NCBI RefSeq assembly: GCF_900100435.1
Contig: NZ_FNEX01000001.1
Span: 62,001 to 126,000, forward strand
Length of the DNA stretch: 64,000 nt
Direction of reading: 5' to 3'
Source: Pedobacter sp. ok626
Lineage (GTDB): Bacteria; Bacteroidota; Bacteroidia; Sphingobacteriales; Sphingobacteriaceae
A program made the position numbers and the translations under genes. The notes under the pieces were generated by a model that was not told where the DNA came from, did not search any database, and saw only the letters and a program-made list of their open reading frames with translations. Within the stretch, counting starts at the first letter, position 1; every line of letters begins with the position of its first letter. This document shows, piece after piece, positions 27,048 to 35,103 of this stretch.

Positions 27048-28284
27048 TACAGGTTTTTATAAATGGGAATTGCTGATCTGGTTGTGGCTGGCTTTTTTCT
27101 TTAATCAGGCAGACAGGCAGATCTTTAATATCTTGCTACCATTGATTAAAATTGATCTACAGTTAACTGACGTTCAATTAGGGCTGATCAGTTCACTCTT
27201 CATACTGGTGATTGGCATTTTTATTCCAATAGCAGGGGTAGTGGGGGATATGTTTAGTAAGAAAAGGATTATCTGGATCAGTGTCCTATTCTGGAGTATC
27301 GCCACTTTATTGACCGGGGCAAGTACGGGGTTAATTCATTTGATCTTATTTAGGAGTATTGCTGTAGGCGGGGGTGAAGCTTTTTATGCGCCCTCAGCAA
27401 ATGCATTAATTGGAGAATATCATAAAAAGACTCGCGCATTGGCGATGTCCGTTCATCAGACTTCATTGTATGCCGGAGTTATTTTGAGTGGTACGCTAGG
27501 TGGTTTGATTGCACAGTGGTATGGATGGAAATTTGCATTCTATATTTTTGGTGGGACGGGAATTGTATTAGCGGCCTTACTGGCCTGGAGAATAAAATCA
27601 ATTCAGCTGATCAACACCGTTTCCACGAATCATGTTCGTGCGGGTTTCATCAAAGAAGCGGTTTTAGCATTGTTCAAAAAACCGACAGCTATATTATTGG
27701 GGATGGCATTCGCTTGTCTTGTATTTGTAAACGTTGCTTACTTAACCTGGATGCCTACCTTTTTACACGAGAAATTTAAGCTATCTATTGTGGAAGCAGG
27801 TTTTTCATCGATGTTTTACCATCATATATTTGCCTTTGCAGGTGTTATTTTTGGCGGATGGTGCTCTGATAAATTCGCACTAAAATCTAGTGGTAACCGG
27901 TTAATTATTCAATCAGTTGGTCTATTACTGGGAGCGCCTTTTATACTCGCAATGGGACAGGCCGAAAATGCATCTTATACCTACGTGATGCTTGCTGCTT
28001 TTGGTTTTTGCAGAGGTATTTATGAAGCTAATACTTACACCACCTTATTTTTAGTGATTGAGCCTCAATATAGATCAACGTCTGTTGGCATCATATCTAT
28101 GTTCGCTTTTATTACTGGCGCAATTGCCCCGGTACTTTTAGGTTATTTAAAACCAGGTATGGGACTCTCCAATGGGTTATCTTCTTTATCAGTTGCCTAT
28201 TTAATTGGTGGAGTACTGATTTTAGTTGCCTTGATTAAGTTTTATAAACGAGATGTGGTCTCAACTAATCCTCAGGAATTATGA
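27037..28284 (+). CDS. MFS transporter, probable sugar permease
   Basis: 415-residue major facilitator with about 12 hydrophobic segments. The first helix (LAFFFNQADRQIFNILLPLI) and the following loop motif GVVGDMFSKKRII are classic MFS_1 features, most like hexuronate or organic anion permeases. It should move mono- or oligosaccharides across the inner membrane after SusCD import and periplasmic cleavage. Its start overlaps the preceding gene by 11 bp, and its stop overlaps an upstream in-frame ATG of the GH16 gene (ATGA). Confidence 0.92.
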   Translation: MKSNTGFYKWELLIWLWLAFFFNQADRQIFNILLPLIKIDLQLTDVQLGLISSLFILVIGIFIPIAGVVGDMFSKKRIIWISVLFWSIATLLTGASTGLIHLILFRSIAVGGGEAFYAPSANALIGEYHKKTRALAMSVHQTSLYAGVILSGTLGGLIAQWYGWKFAFYIFGGTGIVLAALLAWRIKSIQLINTVSTNHVRAGFIKEAVLALFKKPTAILLGMAFACLVFVNVAYLTWMPTFLHEKFKLSIVEAGFSSMFYHHIFAFAGVIFGGWCSDKFALKSSGNRLIIQSVGLLLGAPFILAMGQAENASYTYVMLAAFGFCRGIYEANTYTTLFLVIEPQYRSTSVGIISMFAFITGAIAPVLLGYLKPGMGLSNGLSSLSVAYLIGGVLILVALIKFYKRDVVSTNPQEL

Positions 28285-28325
28285 AAGTAATATATAATGA
28301 AATTTATAAACAAGAAAATAACAAT

Positions 28326-29219
28326 ATGAATATGTTTAAGATTAAAATAATTGCACTTGCATTAATGAGCTTTTCCTTCGTTTTTGAAGGGTACACGCAA
28401 GACAATAAACCATTTAAAGGCACTGGTGAAGGGGAAAGCCAGCTCCCTTCAGGTAAAAACTGGAAACTAATCTGGAGTGATGAGTTTGATGGAAAAAAAC
28501 TGGATCGGAGTAAGTGGGATTTTCGTTTACATATTATGCAAACGCGACATGAAACCTGGACGGATGATGCCGTGGAACTTGATGGAAAAGGGCATCTGAT
28601 GATGAAGTTATATGAAAAGAATGGTCAATACTTTTCATCTCAGATACAAACCGGACGAAACTTTATGGATGTACCAGGTAATCAATATGGGAAAACAAAG
28701 CTGGCCTGGCCTATTGCTGAGCTTGAACCAGCTAAGTTTTTACACAAATACGGATATTATGAAGTTCGTTGTAAGCTACCTACTCAGGAAGGTTGGTGGG
28801 CAGCCTTTTGGTTACAATCACCCGTTATAGGCAGTACATTAGATCCTGCTGATTCTGGAGTTGAAGTTGACATTATGGAGAACTTTACTCGGGATGGAAT
28901 TATTAGTCAAAACGTTCATTGGAATGGCTATGGTAAAAACCATAAGCACAAAGGAACTGGCAAATTGGAAATGAGACCTAGTGATAACGAGTTTCATACA
29001 TTTGGAGTGCATTGGAGTCCAGAAGGTTATGTGTTTTATATGGATGGTAAAGAAACCTGGCGAGTGTTAGATCCAGTTTCGAATCGCGAACAGTTTATTT
29101 TGCTTTCAACGGAATGTAATGGATACCGTGAAGGTGCACCCGCTGATGTACTTAAAAAGGCGCTCCTTCCAGATTATTTTATCGTCGATTATGTTAGGGT
29201 TTATGATGAAGTAAAATAA
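28326..29219 (+). CDS. GH16 family endo-glycosidase
   Basis: About 297 residues. A signal sequence ends near EGYTQ, then a GH16 beta-jelly-roll. The catalytic strand is VEVDIMENF, fitting E-x-D-x-x-E with the two glutamates as nucleophile and acid/base. KLIWSDEFDG, YGYYEVRCKLP and WWAAFWLQS are further family landmarks. GH16 enzymes cut beta-1,3/1,4-glucans, agar or carrageenan-type galactans or xyloglucan; the subfamily is unclear. ATG 28326 gives a proper signal peptide. An in-frame ATG at 28281, coupled to the MFS stop, would add 15 hydrophilic residues. It is the last gene of the operon. Confidence 0.9.
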   Translation: MNMFKIKIIALALMSFSFVFEGYTQDNKPFKGTGEGESQLPSGKNWKLIWSDEFDGKKLDRSKWDFRLHIMQTRHETWTDDAVELDGKGHLMMKLYEKNGQYFSSQIQTGRNFMDVPGNQYGKTKLAWPIAELEPAKFLHKYGYYEVRCKLPTQEGWWAAFWLQSPVIGSTLDPADSGVEVDIMENFTRDGIISQNVHWNGYGKNHKHKGTGKLEMRPSDNEFHTFGVHWSPEGYVFYMDGKETWRVLDPVSNREQFILLSTECNGYREGAPADVLKKALLPDYFIVDYVRVYDEVK

Positions 29220-29230
29220 TACTTAATTGA

Positions 29231-29258
29231 ACACTGGACGGCTTAATGCGTTCAGTGT
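29231..29258 (+). terminator. Hairpin after the GH16 gene
   Basis: ACACTGGACG (29231-29240) pairs with CGTTCAGTGT (29249-29258), ten base pairs with one G-U and an 8-nt loop. The following sequence is only moderately T-rich. Its position right after the last operon gene makes it the probable transcript end. Confidence 0.5.
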
Positions 29259-29328
29259 CAATTTACTTCCTGCATTTATCAAAAAAGAATTCCCAAAACA
29301 AGTGGGATTAATACCTCTAAAAATAAAG

Positions 29329-29670
29329 TTATATAGTTAATTCCTCAGCGGTTAAGCAGTAAAAGAGATTTTGAAGTTGGTGAACGTATTCTAATTTATA
29401 GTCTAACATGGCAATTTCACCATCCATAGGCTGTAGATCATCATTTAATACAAACTGATGTCCATTCTTCTTTTCCAAAACGTAGGTGGTTTCATTACCT
29501 TCTTCATATTCGAACTCGAATTTCTCGAAGCCAAATTTAATCAGCCATTCTTCAGTTAATTGTATGGGCTCCATTAATCCGGCAGAATCGATGTCAGATC
29601 CGTAAGGTATTTGCTCTGGGGATCCATGGTCTAATGTGTAATTTCCTATTCGTAGTTCGCTTGAGTCCAT
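29329..29670 (-). CDS. Small hypothetical protein
   Basis: About 113 residues, acidic, with no signal peptide or membrane segment. The beginning (SSELRIGNYTLD) and the middle motif IQLTEEWLIKFGFEKFE, followed by a short KNGHQFVLNDD stretch and HQLQNLFYCLTAEEL at the end, resemble a widespread Bacteroidota family of unknown function often seen in accessory or phage-derived DNA. ATG 29670 (MDSSELRIGN) is preferred over 29712. No function can be assigned. Confidence 0.7.
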   Translation of the reverse strand: MDSSELRIGNYTLDHGSPEQIPYGSDIDSAGLMEPIQLTEEWLIKFGFEKFEFEYEEGNETTYVLEKKNGHQFVLNDDLQPMDGEIAMLDYKLEYVHQLQNLFYCLTAEELTI

Positions 29671-29761
29671 AATCAATTCTTTTGGCGCAAAAATAGGATA
29701 ATATATTTTCAATATGACCTATCATTGGTAAATAGCTATATTAGGACAACATAAAAGCTTG

Positions 29762-30541
29762 TTAAGGCCAGCGATAAAGCGAGCCCGCCTTGAAAACCCA
29801 TTCAGGTGTCTTTAATTCAGTTCCGAATTTATTACTATACCAAGGGCTGGAGGATAGCGGGTTTTTGAGGATATGGATACTTTGAGCAGGCATATAGCTT
29901 TGCGCTAAAAGGAAACGCTTTTCTCCGGCAGTATTCGTTGCTACATCCATTACGATCACCGCATGGCCAGGAGACCCGCCTTGCAAAAACACATCACCTA
30001 TAAGAATGTCATTTTGATGCGGTACAGGCTTCAATTGTCTACTTAAAGATAAAGTGCCAGCGAAGCTAAATACAGTTTGTAGATAGTTATCAAATGCAGG
30101 TCGATCATTAGAAATACCTGAGGATTTTACCTTCTGTAATTTTTGTTGTCGCAGTACAAAACGGTAGCCTTGTCGCCAGGAAGCATAATCCATAGCGGTA
30201 CCGTCGGTTGCTAAGAAGACAATCTTTGCATATTGCTTTTTTGCATATAGCCACTCTGCGTAAAGTCGCATCACGGCATCAGCACATTGTTGCAGGTCTC
30301 TTTTTCCAATACTGATGTCTAATACCGCATACTGTGCTTGTTGATTCCGTTTTTTCTCCCCATTAAAAAGGTACACTGTATTGTCTTTTTTGAGCTTGAT
30401 GTGTCGCAGCCAGTATGCAAATGAACCAGCTTCTGCGTTCACCCGCTTAAAATGTGCTGGAGTAGGGATGTTTCCAGTCTGTTGAGCAAAGCCTTGCACA
30501 AAGAGAAAAGTTAGTAGACAACTGAGAGATAGTGCTTTCAT
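29762..30541 (-). CDS. DUF4846-domain exported protein
   Basis: 259 residues. A signal peptide ends at GFAQ, and the rest matches DUF4846: ISIGKRDLQQCADAVMRLYAEWL, DGTAMDYASWRQGYR, and the final GGSPGHAVIVMDVA..FLLAQSYMPAQSIHIL with conserved G-H-A-V. The family is periplasmic and of unknown biochemistry. The H-x-V-I-V-M-D and Q-S-Y-M-P-A-Q pattern could belong to a cysteine-free hydrolase fold, but this is speculation. It is divergent from the PL8 lyase gene with 52 bp between them, so the two may share a control region. Confidence 0.82.
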   Translation of the reverse strand: MKALSLSCLLTFLFVQGFAQQTGNIPTPAHFKRVNAEAGSFAYWLRHIKLKKDNTVYLFNGEKKRNQQAQYAVLDISIGKRDLQQCADAVMRLYAEWLYAKKQYAKIVFLATDGTAMDYASWRQGYRFVLRQQKLQKVKSSGISNDRPAFDNYLQTVFSFAGTLSLSRQLKPVPHQNDILIGDVFLQGGSPGHAVIVMDVATNTAGEKRFLLAQSYMPAQSIHILKNPLSSSPWYSNKFGTELKTPEWVFKAGSLYRWP

Positions 30542-30593
30542 ATTATTACTGAAAGTAAAGATTTTATTTTGTTAAAACTTATATTCGCTAAAC

Positions 30594-32789
30594 ATGATGA
30601 GACCTATTTTTTTAGTTTTTTTATTTACACTTGTTACAAGTTTTTTTAACTATGCAGCTGCTCAGTCAGATGCAGTATTCCAGACGATATTACAACGCGT
30701 TCATCAGGAGCAGATAGATGAGGTGCAAGATATTAATAACTTGGACAAGCAAGTCAAGGTTAACCTTTCTGATTTGAATTTAGAGAATGGAAAATACAAA
30801 TCACTCGACTATGCCGATCATAAGCGAATCAATCCAAGTTGGTTGCCTGTATTGGAAAATATAAGAACCATGACTTTAGCCTATTCACATCCTAAAAGTA
30901 GCTATTATGGAGATAAAAATATCTGGGAAGCAATCCAAAAAAGCCTGAACTATTTTACTAGTCATAAGCCTTTGCCTTATTGTGACAACTGGTATCAGCA
31001 AGGCATTACCCGCCCACAGTCTTTAGCGCGGAGCTTAATCAATATGAAGTTTGGGGAACTGCCCTTAGATAGCTTGGTAGAAAAAACTACGCTTGCGGTA
31101 ATCTGTAAGGATACCGCAATCACCAGTAATGGTCGAAATAATCCAATGCATAAATATAATTTCGGAGCCAATAAAGCACAGATTGCCATGGGCTGGATAT
31201 TTATCGGTGCATTATCAAAGCATGAAAAAATGTTAGAGCAAGGTGTGAAGGAAGCCTATTCGCCCATTCAATATACAACTGGAGAGGGGATTCAATATGA
31301 TCTTTCCTATGATATGCATTATGGCTATCTATATAATGGCGGTTATGGGACAGAGTTTATGACCTGTGTATCCAAATCAGCCTCCTATACTTTAGGAACA
31401 AAGTATGCCTTGCAAGGTGAAAAACTAGATTTGTTTCGAAAGTTTATATTAGAATCGATATTTGGTGTTATTCGAGGTAAATGGATGGATTGGAATGTGC
31501 TGGGTAGAGGTATTTCAAGAGTCGGAGCTACACAAAAAGACTATTCGTCTTATCTTGAGCGGCTGGGGGAAATTGATCCTCAAGGAAAGCAGCAATACAA
31601 CACCATAAAGAAACGACTGAAAGGCGAAGAATCTGCTTCCTTTAAAGTAAAGCCCTTTCATCAGCATTATTGGAATACGGATTATACTGTACATACCCGA
31701 CCTTCATATTTTATGTCTATACATGCGGTATCTAACCGAAAGTATTCTCAAGAGATTGGCAATCTGGAAAATATGAAAGGTTTTTGGGGAGCCGAAGGGA
31801 CTATGAATCTCCAATTGAAAGGCAATGAATATGACAATATTTTTCCTTTGTGGAATTGGACCAAACTACCGGGTACTACCTTGCCAGATACCCTACCAAT
31901 TGTAAAAGATAAGGCACCGGGTGTAGGAGATAGGAGAGGCACTCATCCTTTTTCGGGTGGGGTGTCGGATGCACGTTATGGTGCCACGGCCTACGTAATG
32001 GATAATGATCTACAGACCTCAGCAAAAAAGTCATGGTTTATGTTTGATGATGAAATTGTATGTTTAGGAGCAGGGATCAGTTCTACATTACCTAATCCAG
32101 TTAGCACGACTTTAAATCAGGTAATTCTTGCAGATGATGGGCTGACTTTATCTAAAAAAGGTCGCATTTGGAATTATAAAAAAGACCTCCATCTAACTTT
32201 TAATGATCAGGTAGAATGGGTATTGCATGATCGGATAGGCTACCTTTTTCCTCAAAAGGGTAAGGTGAATCTATCTGCTGAAAAAAGGCGTAGCGATTGG
32301 AGCGAGATTAGCATGGGCGGTGAAGAGGCTAATAAAAAAGTAGAAGAGAAATCTGTTTTTCAATTAAGTTTGGAGCATGGCATTCGACCTGAAAATGGAA
32401 AATATGCCTATATTTTGCTGCCAGGCATGGAAAGTCCGATCGCGATGAAACAATATTTGAAAAAGGAAAATATTGTAATTAAATCCAATACCGAAAACCT
32501 TCAAGCAGTATATCATCGCGGGTTGGAACTATGGCAAATGGTGTTTTATACAGCTAATGTTGACTTTGATGATGAGCAAATCGAAATATCGACAGATATT
32601 CCAGCACTAGTGATGCTTCGTAAACAGGAAGCAGGGAAGTACCAGCTTTATGCCGCAGATCCTTCCCACCTTCATAAGACCCTAAATGTTAAGATCGGGA
32701 TTAAAGGATTAGCCGATATCAAAACGATTACTTTAGCGCTTCCTCAAAAGGAATATGCCGGCCAGACTGTATCAACTGTTATAAATTAA
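30594..32789 (+). CDS. PL8 family polysaccharide lyase
   Basis: 731 residues. A signal peptide (ends near YAAAQ), an alpha/alpha-toroid domain and C-terminal beta-sandwich domains are arranged as in hyaluronate, chondroitin AC and xanthan lyases. The helical part carries CDNWYQQGITRPQSL, equivalent to the NWW..IG.P motif. YDLSYDMHYGYLYNGGYG matches the segment holding catalytic His and Tyr. The beta part starts around KGFWGAEGTMNLQLKGNEY and includes LPGTTLPDTLP. Family enzymes cleave uronic-acid-containing glycans by beta-elimination. It stands apart from any susCD pair. A second ATG lies at 30597. Confidence 0.9.
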   Translation: MMRPIFLVFLFTLVTSFFNYAAAQSDAVFQTILQRVHQEQIDEVQDINNLDKQVKVNLSDLNLENGKYKSLDYADHKRINPSWLPVLENIRTMTLAYSHPKSSYYGDKNIWEAIQKSLNYFTSHKPLPYCDNWYQQGITRPQSLARSLINMKFGELPLDSLVEKTTLAVICKDTAITSNGRNNPMHKYNFGANKAQIAMGWIFIGALSKHEKMLEQGVKEAYSPIQYTTGEGIQYDLSYDMHYGYLYNGGYGTEFMTCVSKSASYTLGTKYALQGEKLDLFRKFILESIFGVIRGKWMDWNVLGRGISRVGATQKDYSSYLERLGEIDPQGKQQYNTIKKRLKGEESASFKVKPFHQHYWNTDYTVHTRPSYFMSIHAVSNRKYSQEIGNLENMKGFWGAEGTMNLQLKGNEYDNIFPLWNWTKLPGTTLPDTLPIVKDKAPGVGDRRGTHPFSGGVSDARYGATAYVMDNDLQTSAKKSWFMFDDEIVCLGAGISSTLPNPVSTTLNQVILADDGLTLSKKGRIWNYKKDLHLTFNDQVEWVLHDRIGYLFPQKGKVNLSAEKRRSDWSEISMGGEEANKKVEEKSVFQLSLEHGIRPENGKYAYILLPGMESPIAMKQYLKKENIVIKSNTENLQAVYHRGLELWQMVFYTANVDFDDEQIEISTDIPALVMLRKQEAGKYQLYAADPSHLHKTLNVKIGIKGLADIKTITLALPQKEYAGQTVSTVIN

Positions 32790-32822
32790 TTGTTTTATTG
32801 GGGAAAGCAACAAGCCTATAAG

Positions 32823-32838
32823 CCCCAAGCGCTTGGGG
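32823..32838. promoter_or_regulatory. Perfect 16-bp palindrome, operator candidate
   Basis: CCCCAAGCGCTTGGGG is a perfect palindrome with the central AAGCGCTT seen in LacI-family operators. It lies 34 bp after the PL8 stop and 70 bp before the next start. It could also fold as a small GC hairpin, but the tight centre and lack of a U-tract make an operator at least as likely. Confidence 0.45.
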
Positions 32839-32908
32839 AATAAAATTCTTTAAAAATCATATCTTAGGGAAAAAAACACCAAATGTAAACCTTTTACAAT
32901 TATTAAAA

Positions 32909-34339
32909 ATGAGTACTAAAGAATTTTCAAGACGACATTTTTTAAAGCAAACCATGATGTTGTCTGCTGCGGCAGCGATCACTCCAGGTATACTGATGGG
33001 GATGAGTAAGGGGGATATAAAATTTGCGAATCCTAATGAGCGCGTAAATCTGGCCTGTATTGGTATTGGAAACAGGGGGGGCGAAATCATCCGGGATTTG
33101 TATAAAACTGGTCTCGTTAATATTGTTGCCCTTTGCGACGTGGATATGGGCGCTGCACATACGGCAGCCATTTTAAAAGAATTTCCTAATGTACCCCGCT
33201 TTCAGGATTTCAGGAAGATGTTTGATAAAATGAGTAATCAGATAGATGCCGTTACCGTTGGCGTACCTGATTTTTCGCATTTTCCTATTACGATGATGGC
33301 TATGGGCTTAGGAAAACATGTATATGTAGAAAAGCCAATGGCTCGTACTTTTAATGAGGTAGAACTCATGATGAAAGCTGCGAAGAAATACGATAAGGTC
33401 GTTACCCAAATGGGGAATCAAGGGCACTCTGAAGCCAATTATTTTCAGTTTAAAGCCTGGAAAGAAGCTGGTATCATTAAGGATGTGACCTCAATAACAG
33501 CGCATATGAATTCGCCAAGACGTTGGCATGGATGGGATACCCATATAAAATCTTTCCCTGCAGCTCAAACTGTGCCTGATACACTGGATTGGGATATATG
33601 GCAAATGGCAACAACAGGACACAATTACAATAAAGATTTTGTGAATGGACAATGGCGCTGCTGGTTTGATTTGGGAATGGGTGCTCTTGGTGATTGGGGT
33701 GCGCATATTGTAGATACTGCCCACGAGTTTCTTGATCTGGGTTTACCCTATCAGATTAATCCAGTGTTATCTGGACATAACGATTTCTTTTATCCGACAT
33801 CTACGACCCTGGCTTTTAAGTTTCCAAAGCGAGGTAATATGCCTGCGATGGATATCAATTGGTACGATGGGGTAGATAATTTACCACCGATTCCGAAAGG
33901 ATATGGTGTTTCTGGTTTAGATCCGAATATCCCACCGCCAAGTACAGGTAAAATTGAGCCGGCAAAATTAAATCCAGGAAAGATAATCTACAGCAAGGAG
34001 CTTACTTTTAAAGGCGGTTCTCATGGTAGTACACTTTCTATTATTCCTGAAGAAAAAGCTTTGGCAATGGCGGCCTCATTACCGGAAGTACCTAAAAGTC
34101 CTTCAAACCACTTTAAGAATTTCCTTCAAGCTTGTAAAGGAGAAGAGAAAACAAGATCACCGTTCTCGGTAGCAGGACCACTTAGTCAGGTATTCTGTCT
34201 GGGGGTACTTGCTCAGAAATTAAACGCAAAGCTTGAATTTGATCGTAAAAAGAAGATAATTACGAATAATAAAGTTGCCAATGCTTTACTTGTTGGTCCG
34301 CCGCCGCGTAAAGGTTGGGAACAGTATTACAAAGTATAG
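32909..34339 (+). CDS. Tat-exported Gfo/Idh/MocA-family oxidoreductase
   Basis: 476 residues. The N-terminus FSRRHFLKQ followed by a hydrophobic stretch (MMLSAAAAITPGILMG) is a twin-arginine signal, so the protein is exported folded with its cofactor. The Rossmann part is marked by VNLACIGIGNRGGE, and the family motif EKPMA appears in VYVEKPMARTF. The C-terminal half is the substrate domain (FDLGMGALGDWGAHIVD). Members oxidise or reduce sugars or remove sugar substituents using NAD(P). Periplasmic homologues in this phylum are often located in glycan loci. The PL8 product is a possible substrate source (inference). Confidence 0.92.
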   Translation: MSTKEFSRRHFLKQTMMLSAAAAITPGILMGMSKGDIKFANPNERVNLACIGIGNRGGEIIRDLYKTGLVNIVALCDVDMGAAHTAAILKEFPNVPRFQDFRKMFDKMSNQIDAVTVGVPDFSHFPITMMAMGLGKHVYVEKPMARTFNEVELMMKAAKKYDKVVTQMGNQGHSEANYFQFKAWKEAGIIKDVTSITAHMNSPRRWHGWDTHIKSFPAAQTVPDTLDWDIWQMATTGHNYNKDFVNGQWRCWFDLGMGALGDWGAHIVDTAHEFLDLGLPYQINPVLSGHNDFFYPTSTTLAFKFPKRGNMPAMDINWYDGVDNLPPIPKGYGVSGLDPNIPPPSTGKIEPAKLNPGKIIYSKELTFKGGSHGSTLSIIPEEKALAMAASLPEVPKSPSNHFKNFLQACKGEEKTRSPFSVAGPLSQVFCLGVLAQKLNAKLEFDRKKKIITNNKVANALLVGPPPRKGWEQYYKV

Positions 34340-34453
34340 ATACAGTTAATCAAGGACGCAATATTATCATCGATAGGTGATTTTCTTAACATAGATCAAT
34401 GGGAGATGTTATTCTTTGATCTTATCTTTGGATCAAAATTAATAAACCAGGAA

Positions 34454-35041
34454 ATGAAATTAAAAATCAACACTATTTTATTGTTAGTAGCTGTAGTAGG
34501 ACTTTCAGCTTTTACAAACCCTAAAAAACCAGTTACTTACATTGTAGATGCAGCTCAATCAACTATCACATGGTTGGGTAAAAAAGTTACCGGTGCTCAT
34601 AACGGAACCATTGCTTTAAAATCTGGATCATTAGATGTGAATGGTAAAAACGTAACAGGCGGTACATTTGTGATCGATATGACTTCAATTAAAGATGCTG
34701 ATGGAAGCGCAAAGTTAGAAGGACACTTGAAAGCTGATGATTTCTTTGGTTCAGCTAAATTCCCGACTTCAACTTTCGTAATCACTAAAGTTACTGGTTC
34801 AGGTGCTAATGTAAATGTTTCGGGTAACCTAACAATCAAAGGTATCACTAAGCCTTTAAGCTTCCCTGCAACTGTAACAGCTAACGCAGATGGTACTGTA
34901 TCAGCATTGGCAGGTAAAATCACTGTAGATAGAACTAAATATGATATCAGATATGGTTCGAAATCATTCTTCGATAGCATTGGCGACAAAGCAATTGACG
35001 ATAACTTTGAAATCGGAGTGAAATTAATAGCTAAAAAGTAA
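34454..35041 (+). CDS. YceI-family exported protein
   Basis: About 195 residues. A signal peptide covers roughly the first 20 residues, then a YceI lipocalin-like barrel: TYIVDAAQSTITWLGKKV, KSGSLDVNG, SAKLEGHLKADDFFGSAKFPTSTFV, and the final GSKSFFDSIGDKAIDDNFEIGVKL. YceI proteins bind isoprenoid lipids in a periplasmic cavity and are tied to stress or electron-transport lipids. ATG 34454 (MKLKINTILL) is preferred to ATG 34406, whose extra 16 residues precede the signal peptide. A terminator follows. Confidence 0.94.
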   Translation: MKLKINTILLLVAVVGLSAFTNPKKPVTYIVDAAQSTITWLGKKVTGAHNGTIALKSGSLDVNGKNVTGGTFVIDMTSIKDADGSAKLEGHLKADDFFGSAKFPTSTFVITKVTGSGANVNVSGNLTIKGITKPLSFPATVTANADGTVSALAGKITVDRTKYDIRYGSKSFFDSIGDKAIDDNFEIGVKLIAKK

Positions 35042-35061
35042 TTTTCCGATTATGGAAAAGG

Positions 35062-35092
35062 AAAGGCTTGCTCAAAAATTGAGCGAGCCTTT
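35062..35092. terminator. Rho-independent terminator between convergent genes
   Basis: AAAGGCTTGCTCAA (35062-35075) pairs with TTGAGCGAGCCTTT (35079-35092), 14 bp with one G-U and a 3-nt loop, flanked by A-rich and T-rich sequence. It serves yceI and possibly the convergent minus-strand gene. Confidence 0.85.
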
Positions 35093-35103
35093 TATTTAAT
35101 CGG

